A stretch of DNA of 5,769 nt, taken from Phycisphaerae bacterium. Lineage in GTDB: Bacteria; Planctomycetota; Phycisphaerae; Sedimentisphaerales; Anaerohalosphaeraceae. How positions within the stretch are numbered: the stretch's first letter is position 1; every line of letters starts with the position of its first letter. Positions 1 to 4,683 of this stretch are shown here, piece after piece. The notes below the pieces were generated by a model, which saw nothing but the letters and a program-made list of their open reading frames with translations, was not told where the DNA came from and searched no databases. The DNA lies in NCBI GenBank assembly GCA_003567095.1, contig PXAQ01000158.1, forward strand, positions 1 through 5,769, given 5' to 3'. A program made the translations under genes and the position numbers.

Positions 1-490
1 AGTTGATGTGGTCGATCATCGAGGCAATCGTGGTGCTCTTTCCGCAACCGGTCGGCCCGGTCACCAGAATCATCCCGTCGTGGCTTTCGGCGATCTTTTC
101 GACCACCGGCGGCACGTGCAGTGATGAAAACGGCGGAATCGAGCCGCTGATGTGCCGTGCGGACATGCTGACAAAGCCGCGCTGGCGGAAGGCGTTGATA
201 CGGAACCGGTCCATTTTGCCCACCTGGTAGGCAAAATCCAACGCGCCGTGCTCCATGAAATACTGTTTTTGTGACGGGCTCATGATCTCAAAAACAAGCT
301 CTTCGATCCGCTGCTCGGTCAAGGCCTCGCCGGTGGTACTTTTGAGCTTGCTGTGGACACGCAGCTTGGGGGGCATGCCGACTTTCAGATGCAGGTCACT
401 GGCGTTGGCCTTCATCGCGGCCCGAAACCATTTTTCAATGTCCGGCGTCTTGTCGGAGTGAACTTGCGAGCCAAGCGGTTGATCTTCCAT
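1..490 (-). CDS. pilT: PilT-family type IV pilus retraction / secretion ATPase, N-terminal part (cut by window edge)
   Basis: The reverse strand reads 163 codons from an ATG at 488-490 to the window edge. Residues 30-35 are ASDLHL, the conserved start of the PilT/PilU/GspE N-terminal domain, followed by a K-V-G-x-P-P-x-x-R segment. Residues 145-152 are GPTGCGKS, a perfect Walker A loop followed by TT, in the context ILVTGPTG typical of PilT. The family hydrolyses ATP as a cytoplasmic hexamer to depolymerise type IV pili (twitching motility, DNA uptake). The N-terminus lacks the long extra domain of GspE/PilB, which favours PilT or PilU over an assembly ATPase. The start is supported by AGGAG (rc of 499-503) about 8 bases upstream and a promoter further up. 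Walker B, Asp/His boxes and the C-terminus lie outside the window, so PilT versus PilU cannot be decided. Confidence 0.93.
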   Translation of the reverse strand, partial: MEDQPLGSQVHSDKTPDIEKWFRAAMKANASDLHLKVGMPPKLRVHSKLKSTTGEALTEQRIEELVFEIMSPSQKQYFMEHGALDFAYQVGKMDRFRINAFRQRGFVSMSARHISGSIPPFSSLHVPPVVEKIAESHDGMILVTGPTGCGKSTTIASMIDHIN

Positions 491-495
491 ACAAT

Positions 496-503
496 CTTCT
501 CCT
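496..503 (-). promoter_or_regulatory. Ribosome binding site of the pilT-like gene
   Basis: On the minus strand this reads AGGAGAAG, a near-perfect Shine-Dalgarno sequence. It sits a few bases upstream of the ATG at 488-490 and fixes the start of the ATPase. Confidence 0.8.
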
Positions 504-522
504 GATAAGAAACTGCATTCAA

Positions 523-551
523 ATAATAGATATATTGGTATTGTGTAGCAA
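523..551 (-). promoter_or_regulatory. Predicted housekeeping promoter of the pilT-like gene
   Basis: On the minus strand there is TTGCTA (rc of 546-551) as a -35 element, a 17-base spacer, and TATTAT (rc of 523-528) as a -10 element. Transcription would start near 516 and give a leader of about 25 bases carrying the ribosome binding site. The match is by eye only. Confidence 0.55.
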
Positions 552-763
552 GAAAATTGACCAATCAATACACTGCACTCACGCAGTGCGGTCAAGCGGG
601 TCATTATGCAGGCATCGGCACTTTCTGTCAATGCGGCAGACCGATATATTTATAAGAATCTATTTTTCTGTCGGAATATACTGTTTTTGGGGGTCTTTGC
701 CGTGATTCCAGAGGGCAGCCGACGGGCGGGGGGGAGCAAGGCGGCATTTTCGGCAGAAAAGGC

Positions 764-792
764 TTTACCCACGTCTGCGGTTGGGGTACAAT
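764..792 (+). promoter_or_regulatory. Predicted promoter of the exported-protein gene at 844
   Basis: TTTACC at 764-769 and TACAAT at 787-792 are separated by exactly 17 bases, a good sigma-70-type arrangement. Transcription would start near 799, giving a leader of about 45 bases before the ATG at 844. This also makes starts upstream of about 800 unlikely for the gene. Confidence 0.5.
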
Positions 793-843
793 GGCGGGAT
801 AATCCCGAGCAACCGTATAACCCATGACCCTAAAGGATATGCG

Positions 844-1488
844 ATGAAAACACAAAGACTGATCCTGGTGATTGCAGCAGCAATGGTTTCAACGGCCTGC
901 GGCGCGGCGTTTCCGGAGCCGGCGACGGTGCAGCGGCCGACCGAATGGACCCTGTCGGTCGAATTTGAGCATCCGCGTCAGATCACCGTGCGTGTGCCGG
1001 GGCACGAAACGCCCCAGCGCTACTGGTATCTGATTGTCTCGCTGACCAATAACAGCATTCACGAGGCGGTGCCGTTTGTGCCGGTCGGCGAGCTGGTTAC
1101 CGATACCTTTGAGGTGATGCCGGCCGGTCACCGCATCCCCAAGGGCGTTTTTGAGGCGATCCGGGCCAAACATCACGGCGGCTATCCGTTTCTGGAGTCG
1201 CTGGATTTCAAGGACAACCGGATTCATCGCGGGCCGGACAACACGCGCGATTTTGTTATTATCTGGAGAGATTTTAACCTGAAGGCCAGGGAGGTCAGCT
1301 TCTTTCTGGCCGGGCTGAGCAATGAAACCGCCGCCATCAACCACCCCACACGCACCGACGCTGACGGCAATCCCGCCCGGGTCCTGCTGCAAAAAACGCT
1401 GCAATTACGCTATAAAGTCGGCGCCGACCCCGCCCTGCGCGATCGGGCAACGCTTGAGCGGATCGAGCAGAGATGGGTCATGCGATAA
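844..1488 (+). CDS. Exported protein of unknown function (214 aa, possible lipoprotein)
   Basis: I do not recognise the family. The start at ATG 844 is preceded by AAAGGA at 832-837, well spaced, and gives an N-terminus MKTQRLILVIAAAMVSTAC: a basic n-region, a hydrophobic core and then Cys19. S-T-A-C resembles a lipobox but lacks the usual Leu/Val/Ile at -3, so this could be either a lipoprotein or a protein cut by signal peptidase I shortly after Cys19. The mature part contains QRYWYLIVSLTNNS (around residues 59-72), which suggests a beta-sandwich domain of the kind that reads 'x-YWYL-x-V-x-N', then VTDTFEV and DFKDN segments, and a basic, Arg-rich end. There is no catalytic motif or C-terminal anchor. 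A predicted promoter lies just upstream and the next gene has its own promoter, so it is probably monocistronic. The reading frame is convincing; the role is unknown. Confidence 0.82.
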   Translation: MKTQRLILVIAAAMVSTACGAAFPEPATVQRPTEWTLSVEFEHPRQITVRVPGHETPQRYWYLIVSLTNNSIHEAVPFVPVGELVTDTFEVMPAGHRIPKGVFEAIRAKHHGGYPFLESLDFKDNRIHRGPDNTRDFVIIWRDFNLKAREVSFFLAGLSNETAAINHPTRTDADGNPARVLLQKTLQLRYKVGADPALRDRATLERIEQRWVMR

Positions 1489-1563
1489 GCCACACCGACG
1501 ATAGCCAAGGCGATCGATTACACAATCCCCGCACCCGGCACACAAGGCGACAAGAAATAAACC

Positions 1564-1592
1564 TTGTATTGTGGTTAGTGATTTGGTATTAT
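1564..1592 (+). promoter_or_regulatory. Predicted promoter of the PEP-CTERM repeat gene
   Basis: TTGTAT at 1564-1569 and TATTAT at 1587-1592 are 17 bases apart. The start of transcription would be near 1599, leaving a leader of about 55 bases. An ACAAGG/CCTTGT inverted repeat (1542-1547 with 1562-1567) overlaps the -35 element and could be fortuitous or an operator. Confidence 0.5.
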
Positions 1593-1632
1593 AAAGTCAA
1601 TCGGCTGTAATCGTCGTTTTTTTGGGAGGTGT

Positions 1633-1647
1633 ATGAAGAAAGGATGA
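1633..1647 (+). CDS. Possible four-codon leader ORF (MKKG) before the PEP-CTERM gene
   Basis: GGGAGGTG at 1624-1631 is a stronger Shine-Dalgarno sequence than the one in front of the annotated start, but it serves ATG 1633, which runs ATG AAG AAA GGA TGA and ends 7 bases before ATG 1655. It may be a translated mini-ORF that couples or tunes initiation of the downstream gene, or a fossil of an older start of the MKK type common in signal peptides. There is no frame connection to 1655 without a frameshift. Confidence 0.25.
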   Translation: MKKG

Positions 1648-1654
1648 TAGGAAT

Positions 1655-3307
1655 ATGAGTAGCGGGAGAATGACAATTTTGTTGGTGGTGGCAGTGCTAA
1701 TGGCAGCAGGTGTCAGCTTCGGTCAGATACACTTCAACGACGGCAAAACGTGGGAGATTGATCACGAAGTCAGTGACAGCGTGCATATCGACGAGGGCGA
1801 AGAATACGCCGAGACAAAAACAACGGTCCATATTGTCGAGAACGGCAGTGTCCCATGGCCGCACTCCTTTCGGGCCTACAACCAGAGCACGGCAACTATC
1901 TCCGGCGGCAGAGTGGATGATCTCTGGGCCTACGACACGAGTGCGGTAACTGTCTCTAGTGGCAATATATATAGTCTCAGGGCGCAAGACAGCAGTTCCT
2001 TGAATATCACTGGCGGCAAAGTGGACTGGATAATTTCTACCCACCAAAACAGCAGAGCTGATATTTCGGGTGGCAATGTAAATCGTCTCACCGCCTACGA
2101 CTTTAGCACGGTGGCCATTTTAGATGGAAGTGTAGGAACCATTGTTAACCGCGCCGACAGCAGCCTAATCATTTCCGGCGGCAGTACATCTTGGCTCGAC
2201 ATCTTCGATACAAGCTCTGTAAGTATGTCCGGTGGTACCGTAAACAGATTCTATGCACACAACTTGCGTTATGATTCAGGAAACCGTGTAAACATTACAG
2301 ACGGCAGTATTGAAACGCTATACGCCATAATTGCTTTAGTCGGAAACGAACAATTCAGCTTAAATGCTGATTTAACACTGTCCGATTTGCACGCCTTTGG
2401 TGTTCAGTCCGCTGAAAAAGCAGTTGGTCATGTTAGTTTTGACTATCTTTCCGCTTACGATACAAGTAACGTGGGCATTTACGGCGGAAGCGTAAATTAT
2501 CTCCGTGCCTACGCTAACAGCAATGTAGATATTTCCGGCGGCAGCATAAGCAATCTCGGGTCGTATGACACCGCCAGCATGAGCGTCTCTAGTGGTTCTG
2601 TGCAGAGCCTTGTCGCCTCTGGCGCAAGCTCCGTTGCAATCACCGGCGGCGAAGTAGACCAGCTAAGTGCCTACGGCAGTAGCATGGTGTCCATTTCAAG
2701 TAGTTCTTTGCATCGCCTTAACGCCGCTGGCACAAGCTCCGTTGCAATCACTGGCGGCAAAGTGGACCGGCTAAATGCCTACGGCAGTAGCATGGTGTCC
2801 ATTTCAGGTAGTTCTTTTTCTGAAAGCCATTTTGAACTTCACGCTTATGATACCAGTAGCGTGGCCATCTGTGGCGGTAATGTGTTTTATATCGGTTCTC
2901 GAAACAACAGCAGTGTGCGTGTTTCCGATGGCAATGTGAACTTTTTCTATGCCTCAGATGCCAGCGCTGTGGATATTGTCGGCGGGAACATGGGGTGGAT
3001 CGGAGTACGTGGTACCAGCGTCGTAGATATCTCCGGCGGCACCCTGATGGCACTGTCTGCTCGTGACACCGGCACGATAAAATTTTCGGCAATGGAGTTT
3101 GTTCTGGGTGATGGGCTTGATTGGGGCGATGGCTATGAATTGCTTGGTACGGGGTTGCTCTCGGGTCAATGGTTGGACGGGAAGGAATGGACAACAGAGA
3201 TTATGCAGAATGACGCGACCGCGACGATCTTGCTCATTCCCGAACCGGCGACGCTCTTGCTGTTGGCTCTCGGCGGATTGGCCTTGCCGTACAGAAAACG
3301 ACTATAA
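1655..3307 (+). CDS. PEP-CTERM sorted surface protein with about 21 tandem 18-residue repeats (beta-solenoid-like)
   Basis: The 550-residue product has three parts. Residues 1-23 are a signal peptide (MSSGRMTILLVVAVLMAAGVSFG, h-region about 7-20). Residues 74-468 are about 21 units with the consensus AYDTSSVxISGGxVxxLx: most are exactly 18 residues, while units near 201-266 (23, 23, 20) and 375-396 (22) carry insertions. Alternating small/hydrophobic positions and recurrent S-G-G turns are what a beta helix or similar solenoid would show. Residues 528-550 form a PEP-CTERM signal: PEPAT, a hydrophobic stretch and a basic tail YRKR, recognised in other bacteria by an exosortase that cleaves and anchors the protein at the surface or in exopolysaccharide. 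No exosortase is encoded here. A likely role in extracellular matrix or cell surface is inferred from sorting only. ATG 1655 is preceded by AAGAAAGGA with a 10-base gap, slightly long; Met6 at 1670 is an alternative but has an SD only 1 base away. Base composition is more AT-rich in the middle repeats than in the neighbouring genes. Confidence 0.88.
   Translation: MSSGRMTILLVVAVLMAAGVSFGQIHFNDGKTWEIDHEVSDSVHIDEGEEYAETKTTVHIVENGSVPWPHSFRAYNQSTATISGGRVDDLWAYDTSAVTVSSGNIYSLRAQDSSSLNITGGKVDWIISTHQNSRADISGGNVNRLTAYDFSTVAILDGSVGTIVNRADSSLIISGGSTSWLDIFDTSSVSMSGGTVNRFYAHNLRYDSGNRVNITDGSIETLYAIIALVGNEQFSLNADLTLSDLHAFGVQSAEKAVGHVSFDYLSAYDTSNVGIYGGSVNYLRAYANSNVDISGGSISNLGSYDTASMSVSSGSVQSLVASGASSVAITGGEVDQLSAYGSSMVSISSSSLHRLNAAGTSSVAITGGKVDRLNAYGSSMVSISGSSFSESHFELHAYDTSSVAICGGNVFYIGSRNNSSVRVSDGNVNFFYASDASAVDIVGGNMGWIGVRGTSVVDISGGTLMALSARDTGTIKFSAMEFVLGDGLDWGDGYELLGTGLLSGQWLDGKEWTTEIMQNDATATILLIPEPATLLLLALGGLALPYRKRL
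2624..2817 (+). repeat. Imperfect 108-bp tandem duplication inside the PEP-CTERM gene
   Basis: Positions 2624-2709 and 2732-2817 align without gaps at an offset of 108 bases (two 54-bp, 18-codon repeat units), with 79 of 86 bases identical. All seven differences are transitions. The similarity extends a little upstream (GCC-TCT-GGC versus GCC-GCT-GGC) and stops after TAGTTCTTT, where the second copy diverges into a 4-residue insertion. The proteins are SSVAITGG-VD-L / AYGSSMVSIS repeated. This is the youngest visible step in growth of the repeat array. Confidence 0.9.
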
Positions 3308-3322
3308 AATCGGTCTGACAGC

Positions 3323-3352
3323 ACCGTGCTTTCGGTAGTGGGGTTTTGTGTT
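3323..3352 (+). terminator. Weak candidate terminator after the PEP-CTERM gene
   Basis: A short ACCG-N6-CGGT stem at 3323-3336 is followed by GTAGTGGGG and the T-rich stretch TTTTGTGTTT at 3344-3353. The stem is only 4 bp and the T-run is interrupted, so this is a weak call. Confidence 0.2.
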
Positions 3353-3449
3353 TAATCGTAAGTTAAATTTTTTGGCTCAACTCCCAAAAAGTTGGTCAAT
3401 TTGAAGATATGAAAAGAATGGATTCGCTGCATTGGGGACACCAGCATAA

Positions 3450-3567
3450 AGCGGTAAATGGACGGCTGGACAGTGGATACCGCTCTATCCGTATGTCAAC
3501 CTTGGAAGCGATCAAATCGCTTTCCAGCGTTGCCTAATTCTAGCCTATGGCAAAGGCATTAGTGCCT
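3450..3567 (+). ncRNA. Candidate structured small RNA or structured untranslated region
   Basis: Four inverted repeats occur within 118 bases, including a perfect 7-bp pair enclosing 21 bases and a 10-bp bulged stem with a 3-base loop. Two of the pairs share bases and so are mutually exclusive, as in switching RNAs. I recognise no known RNA family, and no clear promoter or U-tract brackets it; the strand is a guess from the neighbouring genes. Confidence 0.2.
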
Positions 3568-3672
3568 GCCCTGCTGGAGTCTTAAAGCGTTAAATCCAAA
3601 ATACTTATAATTTCCAAAGAGCCTTTTTAATTAACTTATTTGGATAATAACCAAAATTTTTCAGCTTTTTTT

Positions 3673-3702
3673 TTGACTTTTTATCGTTGGTTTTCGTATC
3701 AT
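3673..3702 (+). promoter_or_regulatory. Predicted promoter of the redoxin gene
   Basis: TTGACT at 3673-3678 and TATCAT at 3697-3702 are 18 bases apart. Transcription would begin near 3709, giving an unusually long leader of about 127 bases that contains the fold at 3753-3814. Confidence 0.5.
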
Positions 3703-3752
3703 CAAAAACAGGAAGTGTTTTTGGTTGGTGCACAAGCGGATCGAGAACAAAA

Positions 3753-3814
3753 GCAATCGGCGCGCAGCTTCCTGCAGCCTGTCCCATCAGGCACGCCGAC
3801 CGACGCGCGATTGC
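3753..3814 (+). promoter_or_regulatory. Structured 5' leader of the redoxin gene, three-way-junction-like
   Basis: The closing stem TCGGCG (3757-3762) with CGCCGA (3794-3799) encloses two adjacent perfect hairpins: GCAG-CTTC-CTGC at 3764-3775 and GCCTG-TCCCAT-CAGGC at 3777-3792, with only single unpaired bases at the junctions. A competing outer stem, GCAATCG (3753-3759) with CGATTGC (3808-3814), shares bases 3757-3759 with the first. The structure ends about 8 bases before the ribosome binding site at 3823-3827. It does not match a riboswitch class I know; a regulatory leader is an inference. Confidence 0.4.
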
Positions 3815-3822
3815 ACGATATT

Positions 3823-3827
3823 GGGAG
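3823..3827 (+). promoter_or_regulatory. Ribosome binding site of the redoxin gene
   Basis: GGGAG lies 8 bases before ATG 3836 and decides the start. Confidence 0.75.
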
Positions 3828-3835
3828 AATAGAAA

Positions 3836-4504
3836 ATGGTCAGGAAAATTGCATTCACCGTCGTGGCCGCGACACTGATGGTTATCGCTGCCGTAACCGT
3901 AGCCAGAACAGCCCGAATTGTAGGCGCCGAGGTGACGCGTCTGGAGATTGACGCCGAAGCACCGGAGTTCAAGCTCTTCGGCGTGGACTTGCGGTATCAC
4001 TCCTTGTCGATGTACGACGACAAAGAGCTGATCGTGGTGGCCTTTCACACAAACCATTGTCCCATCTCACGAATGAATCGTCAGGCGTGGGTCGAATTAG
4101 CCAACACCTACCACGACAAAGGGGTTCAGGTGCTTGCGATCAATCCCAACCCGGCCGACAAAGTCAGTGCCGACGGCTTCATGGAGATGATCGAGATGGC
4201 CGAGCAGAACAATTACCCCTTCCCCTATCTGTATGATGAGACCCAGAAAGTGGCCGCCGCTTACGGGGCGCGCCGGACGGACGATGTGTACATATTGGGC
4301 CCGGCAGACGATCACGGAACGCGCCGCATCAAGTATATCGGGCCGCTGAACAATCACGATGAGCCGCCGCACTATGTGGCCGATGCGCTGGATACGCTGC
4401 TTGCCGGCGGGCAGATTGAAACCCCCGAAGTGCCGGAGTTTGGCTGCACGATCAAGTATCGCGACGAACAGGAGCGGCAGGCCAGAGGTGTGCAGCTCAA
4501 CTAG
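3836..4504 (+). CDS. Exported or membrane-anchored redoxin (AhpC/TSA-like thioredoxin fold, single peroxidatic-type Cys)
   Basis: The 222-residue protein begins with a basic n-region and a hydrophobic segment (about residues 5-23, then ARTARIVGAEV), a signal peptide or N-terminal anchor, so the domain should face the periplasm. From residue 40 it follows the thioredoxin-fold plan of the redoxin/peroxiredoxin-like family: APEFKLFGVDL, then a beta strand ELIVVAFHTNHCPISRMNR with the catalytic-type Cys75, a helix to NTYHDKGVQVLAINPNP, the segment YPFPYLYDETQKVAAAYGA and the strand DVYILGP. The only other cysteine is Cys204 in FGCTIKYR at the C-terminus, a position conserved in the peroxiredoxin-like group where the tail reads GC-IKW. 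Many relatives have CNHCP; here the first Cys is Thr72. Expected role: thiol peroxidase or disulphide reduction or a heme/metal-maturation reductant outside the cytoplasm; the substrate cannot be told. It has its own predicted promoter and a long structured leader. Confidence 0.87.
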   Translation: MVRKIAFTVVAATLMVIAAVTVARTARIVGAEVTRLEIDAEAPEFKLFGVDLRYHSLSMYDDKELIVVAFHTNHCPISRMNRQAWVELANTYHDKGVQVLAINPNPADKVSADGFMEMIEMAEQNNYPFPYLYDETQKVAAAYGARRTDDVYILGPADDHGTRRIKYIGPLNNHDEPPHYVADALDTLLAGGQIETPEVPEFGCTIKYRDEQERQARGVQLN

Positions 4505-4544
4505 ATCGCATGTAAATTATTTCTATTACCAGCTATGCGGTACA

Positions 4545-4577
4545 GAGCACAAGCGGCCGTCGAGCCGCTTGTTGCTC
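4545..4577 (+). terminator. Strong hairpin after the redoxin gene, probable terminator without a clean T-tract
   Basis: ACAAGCGGC (4549-4557) pairs perfectly with GCCGCTTGT (4564-4572) over a 6-base loop, and GAGC (4545-4548) with GCTC (4574-4577) extends it to 13 bp with one bulged T. The following bases ATTTAAGGG are only weakly T-rich, so it may be an inefficient or Rho-assisted terminator, a 3' stabiliser, or a protein site. It lies 40 bases after the redoxin stop codon. Confidence 0.4.
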
Positions 4578-4588
4578 ATTTAAGGGTG

Positions 4589-4626
4589 TTGCTGCAACAG
4601 CAAAGCACACGCTGTCTTTCGAAAGA
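4589..4626. repeat. Two small palindromes in the spacer before the oxidoreductase gene
   Basis: TTGCTG-CAA-CAGCAA at 4589-4603 is a perfect 6-bp inverted repeat with a 3-base centre. TCTTTCGAAAGA at 4615-4626 is a perfect 12-base palindrome. Either could bind a dimeric regulator of the downstream gene; I see no confident -35/-10 pair in this spacer. Confidence 0.45.
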
Positions 4627-4671
4627 ACGACGTGAGCCAACATTTTTGAACGAGTCCTGCATTCAATGATT

Positions 4672-4676
4672 AGGAA
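4672..4676 (+). promoter_or_regulatory. Ribosome binding site of the oxidoreductase gene
   Basis: AGGAA lies 7 bases before ATG 4684. It falls inside the frame of the alternative upstream ATG at 4666 and so argues for the shorter protein. Confidence 0.65.
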
Positions 4677-4683
4677 CGCTGTT

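Larger units (their letters stand above)
491..843. other. Divergent intergenic region between the pilT-like gene and the exported-protein gene
   Basis: This 353-base stretch separates two divergently transcribed genes. It holds the minus-strand promoter at 523-551, an inverted repeat CACTGC-N6-GCAGTG at 571-588 upstream of that promoter, an AT-rich tract around 640-690, a G7 run at 728-734 and a plus-strand promoter at 764-792. Open frames in it lack ribosome binding sites and recognisable protein character, so I see no gene here. Confidence 0.6.
3308..3696. other. Non-coding stretch with a chain of inverted repeats; no convincing gene
   Basis: No frame has a ribosome binding site plus protein-like composition; the best is a 42-codon ATG frame at 3409-3537 without recognisable features. 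The stretch contains successive inverted repeats: AGCGGTA (3450-3456) with TACCGCT (3478-3484); GGATA (3475-3479) with TATCC (3486-3490), which competes with the previous pair; a 10-bp stem with one bulge at 3503-3512 and 3516-3526 (loop CAA); and AGGCA-TTAG-TGCCT at 3554-3567. After this come AT-rich sequence and a T9 run at 3666-3674. The pattern suggests either a structured small RNA or the decayed remains of an element. Confidence 0.45.

Noticed and set aside
606..827. Plus-strand open frame in the divergent spacer
   Set aside because: No ribosome binding site, no family resemblance, and it overlaps the predicted promoter of the next gene.
781..843. TTG 781 or other upstream starts for the exported protein
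   Set aside because: They would lie within the predicted promoter and would put about 20 polar residues before a signal peptide that starts properly at ATG 844.
889..1404. Long minus-strand open frame opposite the exported-protein gene
   Set aside because: It has no ribosome binding site, an Arg/His-rich composition typical of an antisense shadow, and the plus-strand frame has a clear signal peptide and start.
1874..3058. Hexapeptide acyltransferase-type left-handed helix
   Set aside because: The 18-residue period fits, but the [LIV]-G-x4 hexapeptide pattern is absent and the protein is secreted with a PEP-CTERM tail.
3409..3537. 42-codon ATG frame in the gap after the PEP-CTERM gene
   Set aside because: Only a weak Shine-Dalgarno sequence, no recognisable protein features, and it coincides with inverted repeats that suggest a structured non-coding region.
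3375..3595. Integron attC-like ends (GCTCAAC at 3375-3381 and GTTAAAT at 3589-3595)
   Set aside because: They fit the short consensus by chance only; 220 bases apart is too far for an attC site, and no inner matching L boxes or cassette structure are seen.
3640..3951. Plus-strand open frame across the redoxin leader
   Set aside because: It overlaps the redoxin gene in another frame, starts without a ribosome binding site and spans the poly-T promoter region.
4666..4683. ATG 4666 as the oxidoreductase start
   Set aside because: No Shine-Dalgarno sequence precedes it, while AGGAA is well placed for ATG 4684.
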